Part shown: positions 38,717 through 51,949 of the stretch, piece after piece
Position numbering within the stretch: the stretch's first letter is position 1
How the letters are laid out: the number at the start of each line of letters is the position of its first letter
Program-made: the position numbers and the translations under genes
Assembly: GCA_949318235.1 (NCBI GenBank)
Contig: OX439132.1
Coordinates: 24,849,102-24,913,101 of the forward strand
Reading direction: 5' to 3'
DNA length: 64,000 bases
Source of the DNA: Ecdyonurus torrentis
Taxonomy: Eukaryota; Arthropoda; Insecta; Ephemeroptera; Heptageniidae
The notes under the pieces: generated by a model
Seen by the model: only the letters and a program-made list of their open reading frames with translations
Databases searched by the model: none
Told to the model about the DNA's origin: nothing

Positions 38717-39102
38717 TTAAGAAAAGAAAAAGAAAAAACCTGTGCAATGATATAATTGTGATAATAAATATGAAATAAAATATCATATGTCATATAATGC
38801 ACATTATAATAGCTCTTTATCAATCAAAGCTCGCGTGTGTGTCACTGTGTGATACATTTTGTCCATCATGTTTCACCAGATCTCTTCAGTTACTCTTGCG
38901 AAAGTAAAAGACGAGGAATAATAATTAGCAAAGTTCCACATTTTCTAAGACGTTTTCCCACTCTTCGGTAGGTAAATCTTAATTTATAGAATTATTATTC
39001 TATTGGTAGAACAATTAATATTAATAAAAGAGTATATACAAGCATGTGGTTTTTGTTAAACCATGCTAAAGCAGACATTACAAATCAACTAATTTATCTT
39101 AC

Positions 39103-40394
<1,292 letters not shown>

Positions 40395-40481
40395 GTCTGT
40401 CTGCTTGCTACTGAATACTCTCTCGCTCTCGCAAGTAAACTGAACATATCTGGTCAAGAATCTTTACGTCTAGCAAACACG

Positions 40482-40682
40482 GTGGACATCAGGCTCGGAC
40501 TGCATGGCCATAAGAGAAAGTCCGCAATTGCAGACGTGCCCCCCCCCCCCTGTTTGGAGGCCCCTAAGGCCCAAAAAGGGGCGTAACTAGGGTGTTACGC
40601 CCCTTTTGTGGCCCCTAAAGAGGGTGTTACACCCCTTTTGCGGACGAGGCCCCTTGCTTACCAGTCCGACCCTGGTGGACAT
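40482..40682. mobile_element. hAT-like non-autonomous element with 8-bp TSD, copy in block 2
   Basis: Element 40490-40674 between GTGGACAT duplications (40482-40489 and 40675-40682). It is the same insertion as in block 1, copied with the block. Confidence 0.88.
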
Positions 40683-41695
40683 AATATGCATCATGCACTT
40701 GACTCGACCTTTGTTCGTCCATACTCTAGAAGGTTCATTTTATTTTGCATTACCATAGTAATTTGACTAATTTCAGCTTTCTTGCGGTTATAGATTTTGC
40801 TTGCTACCAAGTGTTTGTAAGAAATAGATGATCGAGAGGGATCAATACTGATTCACCAAGAAAAACAATGCAGTTTTTTTTTTCTACATTATCTTGAAGA
40901 ACTAATTAAAAATGTGTAAAATATTGCTTAATTGAATATTACCCAACTATTCTATCATGTATAAACGTGTCGTAAGATTTTCATATATTATATATAATAT
41001 ATCATTATAATGATTGCATCGAAAATCATATAATTATGCATTGAAAATAATATTTTAATAACAAAAGTTTTTATATTAGTATAAAAATTGTCATACATGT
41101 AATATATTTTTAATTATTGTTCATAAATTTGTTTTGTTGATTTTGAAAAAAAAAATCATAATAGTAGTAATAATAAAAAAATATAAGGATACAAAATCTG
41201 CCTAATATTTTATTCTATTCATTTTAATGTATGAATTTCTTAACAGTTACTTTTTAATAATTTTATTTATTACAATAAATTAGCAAAAAATGTATAAAAT
41301 AAACAATATTTTAGTATAAAAACATACATTAAATAAGTAGTAAAAATGGCCTGTTTCTTCACTGAAAGTACGGTTGAAAAGTTTATATTATAATTGTATT
41401 TTGTCTTTATATATTATATTGAACTATTCTACGCGTTAACATTAAGATAGTTAATTTAAGTTCGCCTTGAAATGCTCAAGATGAGGTTATTTATTTAGCG
41501 TCAAAATAAAATTTAGAATTTTTTTTTTTTTTTTTTCGTTTAATTGGTACAAATTTTTACAGCTAGCTGTACGATGTGAAACTCTTCTGTTTTATTTTAC
41601 TACGATACTATAATGTTGAACAGCAACAAACTCAATTACTGCTTGCAATCTTTGCAGAAACTAGCAATGACACTTTATCGCTCTCCTAAACCTTA

Positions 41696-42282
41696 TTGAT
41701 AGTGATAAAGCTCTTGCAGGTGCAGCGCGCACCCTTACGAAGTGACCATCTCACGCTTGCACTGTCCCAACACGGGGAGCGGTCTTGCAGCCAATCGCCG
41801 TGGTAGTTGTGGATACCAAGAAGAGATAGAGCGTTAGCGTACTCATGAGAGCCATGGAGCAAAACTTCCTCACGATATCTGTATATGATAAGCACGTGCT
41901 TGGTTTACGGACAATCACGTGGCCACGTTGCAGCGCTACGAGAAAGGAAGGCCCTTTTCTGCAGGGTGACAGGGCGGTGAACTCTCGTGACTCCCCTCCC
42001 GTACAGAGGTGGTGGCTCAGGAATGGTTCCAATGCCTGGTTGACGACAGGTTATACTCCTTTGGCTAGAGTAGAGTTACCTCTTAAGCTCTAGAATCCAA
42101 GGACGATTCCTATCCCGGTTTTGATTCAGAATAACTTTAATGTGAACGGTAGAAGTCATACGTCCCATTAGCAGTGGGGGTGAGCAAATTACTGAGTAAC
42201 TAAATGGCTTGTAAAGTGTCCCTTCTGGTGGGGATTGCGAGCTAGTACACTGTAACGTCGAGAACCTTGCAAGTCCCGATGT
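41696..42282 (-). repeat. GC-rich dispersed repeat A, copy 4
   Basis: Block 2 counterpart of copy 2 and nearly identical to it. Confidence 0.85.
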
Positions 42283-42949
42283 TTTTTTTTTTTAAATAAA
42301 TTAATAATTATTCTTTAACAGCAAGGAAAGTTTGCAATATATATTCAGAAGCAGTAGTACTATAATAGGTAACCACTTTAGCTCAAACAACCTTTAATTT
42401 ATTTCTTGCCAAAAAATCAATTCTATTAGCATATGGAAATACCACGTTTCAAATTGACTTTTTGTGTCAACTGAAATCTTCGCTTTTTTTTCTCTTAGTT
42501 ATTAATATTAATTTAAAAAAAATACAAATATAAGTCCCACAAAGACAATAAAATCTTATCAGTGGGTGCCTAATATAAAAATGTTTCTAAGGATAAAAAT
42601 TTTTAATTAGGTATAATTAAAATCAGGAAAAAACATTAAAAAAAGTAAATGCATTTAATATACGCATTAAATAATAAATAGTTAGTATACTATTAACATT
42701 TACAACCGTATAATGTAAGGTAAAACACAGGATAATAGAGAAACAATTTTTTGTATTCATTAATTTAAGCATATATTTTTGTTTCTTATAAAAAATCGTT
42801 GTTAATAACAAAAAAAGAAACATTTTTTTTATATTTCTCTCTCTTTCTCTCTCTCTTTTATTTTGTTTTACTCTATTTTTTTTGGATTCCATCCAAAAAA
42901 TTTTCAATGTTATTTCATGTAAATAAATTATTTAAAAAAAAATTAAATA

Positions 42950-43370
42950 TAAAATAAATCAAAGATACATCATATCTAAAGGTTCGTGATACAGTAATGT
43001 ATCAAGCGTGATACTGTCAGTCATGGAATCGAGGTGTTGATAAAACAAGTTATTAGTTTTTCTGTGATCTAATTATTATTACAATGCACTTTATTAGTGA
43101 CAATACTATTTCAAGCTAAAAGAGAGTACGTTTATATGATGGTTTAATTTATACATGTGACAAAACTTCTATATGTACAAACCTTCAGGACTAATTGGAC
43201 TTTAATAATCTCTACTGAATTGAACTCCTGATGATATGAAGAGAGAAATATGAGGTAGGTAAGTTTCTTTATAATTTTTGTGTTGCGGCACTTATTATGC
43301 AATAAGTCCTATTATTTTACAATTAAAAAGACAACTTAAAATTTAACATAGATATGATCATCATGTAATT
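42950..43370. repeat. Dispersed repeat D, copy 1 (no foldback element)
   Basis: Matches 60.50-60.77 kb plus 62.83-62.94 kb: CAAGTTATTAGTTTTTCTGTGAT through AGAGAAATATGAGGT, then AAGTTTCTTTATAATTTTTG. At 43253-43260 it reads AGGTAGGT, where the other copy holds the 2.05-kb foldback element. Confidence 0.8.
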
Positions 43371-44095
43371 AATGCTGCATTTATGTCATTCTAGCATAAA
43401 TTATGTTAAATAAAAACAGCATAAATAATTATGTTGTGCAATATAATATTAATGCTATTTAACATAATATTTATGCAATAATGTAAAAATATATTATTCT
43501 TCTGATTGGAGTACATCCATTTCATTACCAAAACCTTTTATCTAAAGTTATATTTCTCTAAAATAGCAAAATATTAATAATAATTTAAAACTATATTCTT
43601 TTGCCTTAGTGTTTAAATAAAAAGATAATAAATAAACTTTTTCTTCCGTATCTGTTATCAATATTTTTCTCTTTTTTCGATCAGCAAATAGCAAAATAAA
43701 AAAACATGAAAACCTCTTTATTTTATTAAAAAAATATATACCCATTTTATTGTATAATTTCATTACTACAATTAAAATTTAAATCACAAATAAAGTTCTG
43801 TACTTTTGGTCCTACTATATTTGGAAAATGTCCTATCATGAAGAAGATAAAGGTTTGAAATAAATTGATGTTTTTTTTTTTCAATACGTATTATTGTTAT
43901 TGTCCTTTTGAAACTACTTTTTGTTACTTAATTTTCTTAAAATTTGGTTTAAATCATTAAATAATAATTTGTAGAAAATTATAAAAAAAAATCCTTAATT
44001 TTCTTTTGAATTAAAAAAATTCTCCTTTATTTATAAGTCTAAAATTGCATTTTATCAAGAACAACACACAAACCAAACACTTATTAATTTAAGAT
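43371..44095. other. 3' flank of C3
   Basis: AT-rich and non-coding, partly shared with the C1, C2 and C4 3' flanks (AATAAAGTTCTGTACTTTTG). Homology with C2/C4 stops near 43741. Confidence 0.5.
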
Positions 44096-44913
44096 TTAAT
44101 TTTCAAACATAGCTTCACGCCACGCTTGTTTAGGAACTTGGTCTAATTTAAAATAGACTAGTTGCTCTTGTGGTATAACAATAACCTCTTGCTTAATAAT
44201 TTGTCTATTGATGATCAGCGGCTCATTATGGCAACCAAGTACACAGAGCGAGTGGTGGAAGTACGAGAATGAAAGATCGACATCAAACCTGCGTAAAACT
44301 CGAGCTTTTACATTTTCATAGATGTTGTCGAGATTGTTTGGATTGAGGTGTACGAATTTTCCTATTTCACGTACCACTGTAAACATTATACAAATGAAAT
44401 AATTAACAAAACAAATACAAAAATGATTTTTTTTTTATAAATCTTAATAAACCAACACAAACTATTTATGATCCATTGATTCAATAGACTATAAAATATT
44501 GGTGCGATGCTGCATTTTAAAAAAGTTTTTTTTTTTTTTTTTTTTTTTTTACCATTATACTCTGTCCAATTATACATCCGAACAGTCATTTGATTAGATC
44601 CTAGTTCTGGGTTCAGTTTGACTGGTAATTTGTGTACCAAGCTAGGAAGGGTGAAACTGGACGACCTTCTGTCAAATACAAGCTCGATGTTGTTTGTATC
44701 TTTCATACCGTCGTATGGCAACGCCATTGACCGGAATGCTATACAGCCGACTTGCATCGCATTGGCTAAATTTGTCTGTCTCGAGGATGTTAAAGTTGGT
44801 CGAACGCTTAAGTCCCTTTTTCTTCTTTCCGTTTGTAGGTTAGGCTTCCAATAAGGTCCAGTTCTAGTATAACTGACATTATTCATGTATTTCACGAAAC
44901 GCAAAGGAGGCAT
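44096..44913 (-). CDS. Gene C3: intact 213-residue protein of an unrecognised family
   Basis: Two exons, 44913-44553 and 44376-44096, joined in phase 1. The donor is GTAAAAA leading into a long A run; the acceptor follows TTTACAG. The product begins MPPLRFVKYMNNVSYTRTGP, continues ERRKRDLSVRPTLTSSRQTN and ends VPKQAWREAMFEN. It aligns with C1 along its whole length, but the first C1 intron (between PDLRN and ERRHRDL) is absent here. The conserved 5' flank suggests it is a DNA-level duplicate that lost that intron, or that C1 gained one. Basic N-terminal region, no signal peptide or membrane segment. I recognise no domain. It is the best candidate for the functional member of this family in the window. 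Confidence 0.75.
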
Positions 44914-45060
44914 GACTGCACACAATAAACGAAAATTCAGTAATATTAATTTTAAGATTAACGTTTTTAACGTATAATTCAAATTTGCAATGCAACAATG
45001 CAAGCAAATACAGCTCGGCGCTCCAGAGTAGGCAAACTAAGTGCTTCTACAATGAGTTAA
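44914..45060 (-). promoter_or_regulatory. 5' flank of C3 conserved with C1
   Basis: AAGATTAACGTTTTTAACG, then TATAATTCAAATTTGCAATG, then CAACAATGCAAG parallels the C1 flank at 20.69-20.74 kb, with TATAAT-like sequence about 60 bp from the start codon. Confidence 0.45.
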
Positions 45061-45277
45061 ACCACACTCTAAAAATAAAAATGTATAGTGTGCATATTTT
45101 ATGTGCTAAATACATATTTTTTGCATAATTTTTTTTGATTCACAATTTGTGCATCAAATGATACATCTTTAGTGCATTTTTTTTATTTTGCAGAAAATAT
45201 GTGCTCAAAAGATACACATTTTATGCATTGCGATGATTTTCTTTTTTATATGCATTTAATTATTAATATGTATACCG

Positions 45278-46220
45278 CAGGGCCGGATCCAGGGGGGGGG
45301 GCGGTTGGGGCGACCGTCCCCCCCCCCCCCCAAACGGCCCACGTGGGTGGAAAAAAATGAGCAAAAGTTGAAAAAAATTTAGTCCAAAAAAATTTTTTTA
45401 CGCCTTCGGCGCAACTTTTATTGCTGGATAAGCGTTTGAATCCTGACTACAGTTAATACAGTATAAAAAAAAAAAAATTTTAACATCCCCTAGTCCTAGT
45501 CTAGTTGTCATGTCATCAGGGTATAATATATCTGAGATATAGTTCTGTTAATACTTGGACATCTACGAAATATTTTGCTCGCAATAAGAATTAAAAAAAA
45601 AACTTAAATGTAAATTTTATAATTTTTATCTCAAAATATTTTTCCATCCAAATATAAGTTTTATGTTTTACAATATCATAATTACAATTTTTAGTAAATT
45701 GGTTTATAAAAAAAAATAATAAAAAATAAATTAATAATAATAAAATAATACACAATATTAATAATTTATTTAAATGTTGCTCTTTTTTTCAAGTTTTTTT
45801 TTTCAGTGAAATAACATTAATAATTTTACAAAGAGATGAAAATAGAAAATATTTCAGAAATCATTTGTCCAACTTTTACTTTTTTTTTACTTAAACATAA
45901 AAATAAAAAAAAACTACCAAATAAAAAAAATTTGCAATTCAAGAATATTTTTTCAAAGGCATACTAATGCTGTTCGTAAACCCTGTTTTCTGCTCCTAAA
46001 ATGACGATCAACTTAGGTTATTCAAATGGAATGCGCATTTTTTTGTGTAAGAAAACAGGGTTTACGAACAACACTACTAATTTTGCAATTTTTTCCAAAA
46101 AGGGGCGTGGCCAAATAAAATTTTTAGCCTGCGCCGCGCTACCCCCCCCCCCCGGTCCTACATGGTTAATTTTCTGGGAGAGCGCCCCCCCCCCCCCCCC
46201 AAACAGAATTCCTGGATCCG
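45278..46220. mobile_element. DNA transposon-like element with poly-C tracts
   Basis: The left end CAGGGCCGGATCCAGG is mirrored by CCTGGATCCG at 46211-46220. Long G/C runs lie just inside both ends (45292-45302, 45318-45331, 46142-46154, 46186-46200). The CAGGG start is hAT-like, but the right terminus is incomplete and no transposase is visible. It holds a nested MITE (45969-46075), and its interior matches 31.69-32.2 kb inverted. Confidence 0.6.
45969..46075. mobile_element. Nested 107-bp MITE with target duplication
   Basis: TIRs TGTTCGTAAACCCTGTTTTC and its complement (GAAAACAGGGTTTACGAACA). ACTAAT flanks both sides (45963-45968 and 46076-46081), and the homologous locus near 31730 has a single ACTAAT without the element. 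Confidence 0.85.
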
Positions 46221-46223
46221 ATA

Positions 46224-46260
<37 letters not shown>

Positions 46261-46791
46261 CTGTATATATTTGAAATTTTTATTTATATAAAGAAATACT
46301 ATAGTATTTCTTCAAGATAATGAAATTTTAAATTAAGTAAAAGAATAAAATTAATTTTATAAATTTGGTACTTTTATAATTACATTGTTAAATTTTTTGC
46401 TTCCGAAAATGTCGTAAAAAGTGTAAATTTCAATTACACTCTTTTTATTGTATAATTTCATTACTACAATAAAATTTTAAATCACAAATAAAGTTCTGTA
46501 CTTTTGGTCCTACTATATTTGGAAAATGTCCTATCATGAAGAAGATTTAAGGTTTGAAATAAATTGATACATTTTTTTTTCAATACGTATTATTGTTACT
46601 GTCCTTTTGAAACTACTTTTTGTTACTTAATTTTGTTAAAATTTGGTTTAAATCATTAAATAATAATTTGTAGAAAATTATAAAAAAAAAATCCTTAATT
46701 TTCTTTTGAATTAAAAAAATTCTCATTTTATTTAAGTCTAAAATTGCATTTTATCAATAACAACACACAAACAAAACACTTAACTTAACAT

Positions 46792-47072
46792 TTAATTTTC
46801 AAACATTGCTTCTCGCCACGCTTGTTTAGGAACTTGGTCTAATTTAAAATAGACTAGTTGCTCTTGTGGTATAACAATAACCTCTTGCTTAACAATTTGA
46901 TTATTGATTATCAGCGGCTCATTATGGCAACCAAGTACACAGAGCGAGTGGTTGAAGTACGAGAATGAAAGATCCACATTAAACCTGCGTAAAACTCGAG
47001 CTTTTACATTTTCATAGATGTCGTCGAGATTATTTGGATTGAGGTGAACGAACTTTCCAATTTCACGTACCA
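46792..47072 (-). pseudogene. C4: solo copy of the C-family last exon, frame intact
   Basis: 281 nt after TTTACAG, from VVREIGKFVHLNPNNLDDIY to VPKQAWREAMFEN. It differs from C2 at few residues (CVLG for CLLG, QEQL for QELL, PKQ for PRQ), and at these sites matches C3. No exons 1-2 in place: homology to C3 stops at the T run just inside the intron 5' end. The open frame extends upstream through intron sequence but without meaning. Confidence 0.75.
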
Positions 47073-47229
47073 CTGTAAACATTATACAAATGAAATAATT
47101 AACAAAACAAAAACAAAAATGATTTTTTTTTTGATAAATATTATTAAACCAACACAAACTATTTATGTTCCATTGATTTAATAAACTGTAAAATATTGGT
47201 GATGCTGCATTTTAAAAAAGTTTTTTTTT

Positions 47230-48060
47230 TCGACGTCAGATCTTATTATTAACATTTAAATTGCTTTATGTTTAATGATACTTTTCATATATAGGGTGCG
47301 CTAGGAGTTAGGAGACCATACTGGAGAAGTGAATAACATTGTTCAGTATAGGAAAATCTTTGTTATTGGCTATTTTCTTAGAGAAATTCGTTAATTTTGT
47401 TGTTATTATTATTTTTCTCACTTGAAATACAAACTTAAAATATTAACAACATCAATGGTCTCAAAAATATTGCATGAAGCTTTTAAACTGGAAAAATGAG
47501 TTATTTTCTTATGCTGCCCATGTTGTTGAACAATCTAACATGGCGTCGACTTTAACTTTTTAGTACTTATATTATTTTTAAACATGCATCGCCTGCCAAT
47601 ATTTTGAATTTTTCTTTATATAAAACCCCGCTATTATTGCCATTTGTTCCCTTTAATAATATAGCTTTGTTCTATAAACTACACACATCTCTTGAACCAG
47701 CTTCGAAAATTTTCTTTTGTTGAAAGCATCTGATCATGACGTCATTACCTGTTTACTAGGTTTTAATGTATGCATGGTGGATCATTGTTATTTCTTCGTT
47801 TGGAACTTTGAACTTGATACGAATGAACAAAATTATACAAAAAAAAAAGTTCCATGCTCATCATGCGACCCACTTATATAGGCTCAAAAAAACAAGATCA
47901 ACCAATGAATGTGTCTTATTTTGTTGGTCAGCCAATCACTTTTAATGAGATTCACTACTGTGTGCTAAAATATTCCTTGGTTTCTTAGTTTCGTTGCATT
48001 TTGATTTTTGCCTCAATCCTGAAAGAGGGATGGGTGGCCGGACCTTTAATTTCACCTCTC
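47230..48060 (-). repeat. Dispersed repeat B, copy 3
   Basis: Reverse complement of 29.87-30.69 kb, part of the large inverted duplication. Confidence 0.75.
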
Positions 48061-49347
48061 CCTCTGCATACGCCTATAATACGTGTTAATTTGACGATGT
48101 TAACTTACTTTTAAACTCAAAGTCGTTAACTACCTCTCATCTCAACCAACATTACTTAACATTCATATTGTACAATTTATCTAATAGGCTGCGCTGGAAC
48201 ACTTGTTATAACGATCCGTAATTTTACATTAAAATTTACAGGATTTTTACAGCATAAGTAACATAACGGAAAGTTTAAGACGAGCCGTTTTATTAAAAAA
48301 CAGCTATTTTTGCTGATTTCGGAAGCAAAAAAATTAAACAATGTAATTAAAAGTACCAATTTTATAAAATTATTTTGTTCTTTTACTTAATTTAAAATTT
48401 TATTAACTTAAAGAAATACTATAATATTTCTTTATATGAATAAAATTTTCAAATATATATACAGTATATATATATATTATATATACTGTATATATACATA
48501 TATATAATATTATAGTATAATTTAATATATTAAAATATAATATAATATAATAATATAATATAAATTATATAATAAATTGATAATACAATTGATAATAATT
48601 TGTTAGCAGTTTATTTTGTTGCAATACATTTTGGGTAATTAAAGTATACTTGTACTTGTGGATTTGCTTGTTTTTGTATAATCTCTTTCCACTGCCAAAT
48701 AATAAATAAGGAAATAATTTATTTACATGAAATAATATCATTGAAATTTTATTTGATGGAATCAAAAAAATAGAGTAAAACAAAATAAGAGAGAGAGAGA
48801 GAGAGAGAGAAATATAAAAAAAAAGTTTCTTTTTTTGTTATTGACAACGAATTTTTATAAGAAACAAAAATATATGCTTAAATTAATGAATACAAAAAAT
48901 TATTTCTCTATTATCCTGTGTTTTACCTTACATTATACGGTTGTAAATGTTAATAGTATACTAACTATTTATTATTTAATGCGTATCTTAAATGCATTTA
49001 TTTTTTTTAATGTTCTTTCCTGATTTTAATTATACCTAATTAAAATTTTTTATCCTTAGGAACATTTTTATATTGGGCACCCACTGATAAGATTTTATTG
49101 TCTTTGTGGGACCTATATTTGTATTTTTTTTAAATTAATATTAATAACTAAGAAAAAAAAAAGCGAAGATTTTAGTTGACACAAAAAGTCAATTTGATAG
49201 TGGTATTTCCATATGCTAATAGAATTGATTTTTTGGCAAGAAATAAATTAAAGTTTGTTTGAGCTAAAGTGGTTACCTATTATAGTACTTCTGCTTCTGA
49301 ATATATATTGCAAACTTTCCTTGCTGATAAAAAAAAAAAAAAAAAAA

Positions 49348-49943
49348 ACATTGAGACTTGCAAGTTTCTCGACGTTACAGTGTACTAGCGCTCAATCCCC
49401 ACCAGATGGGACACTTTACAAGCCATTTAGTTACTCAGTAATTTGCTCACCCCCACTGCTAATGGGACGTATGACTTCTACCGTTCACATTAAAGTTATT
49501 CTGAATCAAAACCGGGATAGGAATCGTTCTTGGATTCTAGAGCTTAAGAGGTAACTCTACTCTAGCCAAAGGAGTATAACCTGTCGTCAACCAGGCATTG
49601 GAACCATTCCTGAGCCACCACCTCTGTACGGGAGGGGAGTCACGAGAGTTCACCGCCCTGTCACCCTGCAGAAAAGGGCCTTCCTTTCTCGTAGCGCTGC
49701 AACGTGGCCACGTGATTGTCCGTAAACCAAGCACGTGCTTATCATATACAGATATCGTGAGGAAGTTTTGCTCCATGGCTCTCATGAGTACGCTAACGCT
49801 CTATCTCTTCTTGGTATCCACAACTACCACGGGAAATGGGCTGCAAGACCGCTCCCCGTGTTGGGACAGTGCAAGCGTGAGATGGTCACTTCGTAAGGGT
49901 GCGCGCTGCACCTGCAAGAGCTTTATCACTATCAATAAGGTTT
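49348..49943 (+). repeat. GC-rich dispersed repeat A, copy 5
   Basis: Starts ACATTGAGACTTGCAAG after an A run. One change (GGGAAATGGGCTGC for GGCGATTGGCTGC) is shared with copy 6. Confidence 0.85.
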
Positions 49944-50950
49944 AGGAGAGCGATAAAGTGTCATTGCTAGTTTCTGCAAAGATTGCAAGCAGTAATTGAG
50001 TTTGTTGCTGTTCAACATTATAGTATCGTAGTAAAATAAAACAGAAGAGTTTCACATCGTACAGCTAGCTGTAAAAATTTGTACCAATTAAACGAAAAAA
50101 ACATCTAAATTTTATTTTGACGCTAAATAAATAACCTCATCTTGAGCATTTCAAGGCGAATTTAAATTAACTATCTTAATGTTAACGCGTAAAATAGTTC
50201 AATATAATATATAAAGACAAAATACAATTATAATATAAACTTTTCAACCGGACTTTCAGTGAAGAAACAGGCCATTTTTACTACTTATTTAATGTATGTT
50301 TTTATACTAAAATATTGTTTATTTTATACATTTTTTGCTTATTTATTTTAATAAATAAAATGATTAAAAAGTAACTGTTAAGAAATTCATTCATTAAAAT
50401 GAATAGAATAAAATATTGGGCAGATGTATCCTTATATTTTTTTTATTATTACTACTATTATGATTTTTTTTTTTTTTCAAAATCAACAAAACAAATTAAT
50501 GAACAATAATTAAAAATATATTACATGACATTTTTTATACTAATATCAAAACTTTTGTTATTAAAATATTATTTTCAATGCATAATTGTAAAATTTTCAA
50601 TGCAATCATTATATGAAAATCTAATATAAAGATAATATGTAAAAAAAAAAAAAAAAAAACTACATTGTTTTTCTTGGTGAATAATCAGTATTGATCCCTC
50701 TCGATCATCTATTTCTTACAAACACTTGGTAGCAATAAACAAAATCTATAACCGCAAGAAAGCTGAAATTAGTCAAATTACTATGGTAATGCAAAATAAA
50801 ATGAACCTTCTAGAGTATGGTCGAACAAAGGTCGAGTCGGGTCGAGTCAAGTGCATGATGCATATTTATGTCCACCGTGTTTGCTAGACGCAAAGATTCT
50901 TGACCAGATATGTTCAGAGCGAGAGAGTATACGGTAGCACGCAGACAGAC
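49944..50950. other. Copied upstream flank of P450 gene B
   Basis: Collinear with 53.47-54.58 kb and, inverted, with 26.28-27.55 kb. AT-rich and non-coding. Lacks the hAT-like element (single GTCCACCGTG site near 50875). Confidence 0.7.
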
Positions 50951-51048
50951 ATGGAGTTACTTTTTGCGTTCCTGCATGCTCATAATCTTCTCTCTCTTTG
51001 TCTTACTCATCATTGTGGATATCTCGAAACCTCCTGCTTACCCACCAG
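50951..51048 (+). pseudogene. P450 gene B fragment 3 (exon 1 only)
   Basis: Begins MELLFAFL like gene B but has a 4-nt insertion (CCTGCATGCTCAT against CCTGCTCAT), making 98 nt instead of 94 and breaking the frame. Unlike fragments 1 and 2 its donor (CCAG, GTATGT) is intact. Intron 1 homology runs on to about 51327 and then stops, so exon 2 is gone. Confidence 0.9.
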
Positions 51049-51327
51049 GTATGTGTGCACTTTGTTCATTTTATTTACAGAATAAAAAAGTATAATATAA
51101 TTATGCAAAGCTTCATGACAGAAATTTGCTTCATTCTTTTGACTTTTATAAATAATATATTTTTTCCTTCGAATAATGAAAACAAATAATTACTATTAAA
51201 AAGAAGTTACTTTCAGTTTGAGTCATGCAATTAAAAAATATATAACAGTTCAGAATTAAATAATGTATGCCCACTTTTGTGTTAGGGTAAGGAAAAGGAA
51301 AGTCTCAAAAGTGAAATTTTAATATTA

Positions 51328-51949
51328 GCTCGTTCTGCAAAGTCAGACTTCCGGCGCAACTTTTGTGTCGATATGATTTGATAACATTTTTTACTGGTCC
51401 ACGCTTTCATGTGCCGTGGGACGTGGGGGTCACATGCACATGAATGTAATCTAGTCGCGGCCTGCCTTAGCGGCAATTTGACCAGTCGAGGCTCCTCCTC
51501 GAGGTGTAAACCGTTCCGTCGTTCTGGGCGGAACGGCAAAATCGATTATGAAGAAGTCCGAGCCGAAGACGTCCACATCCAAGATCCGTGAAAAATGTGT
51601 GCAGACAAGCCCCGGAACGAATCTAAGCCGCCCGATAGACCTCCACACTATTTCCACTTCACTTAACTATGACCTATGGCCAATATGTCCTCTTCTGCGC
51701 GCACTCCACGTGGTGAACGATTATGAAGATGGATATAATGACTATGAAGCCGGTGCCTGGTAGTACAAATTAGAGGAAAACGAAGACAATAGGTTTACAA
51801 AGGAGTAGTGGTTAAAAGGAAGACGGAAAGACAAGAATTGACGGCACAATAGGAAAGTTTACAAGCACCGGCATAGGTTCCGATGCATCATACTCGCCAT
51901 CTTGCGCGGAACCCCCTTTGTGTCGATATGTTCCTTTGTTATAACAGCT
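51328..51949. other. Unrecognised GC-richer insert
   Basis: About 620 bp unlike anything else in the window and clearly less AT-rich, replacing P450 intron 1 and exon 2. Several short open frames exist on both strands (for example ending NDYEDGYNDYEAGAW at 51763), none recognised. Confidence 0.5.

Larger units (their letters stand above)
46261..48464. mobile_element. TIR-bounded unit carrying a solo last exon (C4)
   Basis: Inverted counterpart of 29149-31668. Left end 46261-46436, right end about 48317-48464 (missing the innermost bases). Between them: C 3' flank, last exon, part of the intron up to a T run at about 47231, then repeat B. It lacks the 300-bp segment found at 29.3-29.6 kb. Confidence 0.6.
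45528..51327. repeat. Right arm of a large inverted duplication
   Basis: Read backwards it parallels about 24.99-32.20 kb: element piece, C exon unit, AT palindromes, (GA)n, GC-rich repeat A, gene B upstream flank and P450 exon 1. Homology stops near 51327, before the position of exon 2. Indels of 100-300 bp separate the arms. Confidence 0.8.

Noticed and set aside
38484..38823. Long Phe/Leu/Ser and Lys/Glu/Arg frames over the AAAAG array (also 24516-24804)
   Set aside because: Pentanucleotide repeats stay open in all frames; no start context or splice structure.
51409..51763. Overlapping 60-85-codon frames in the GC-richer insert
   Set aside because: Frames overlap on both strands with no recognisable motif, as expected by chance at this composition.
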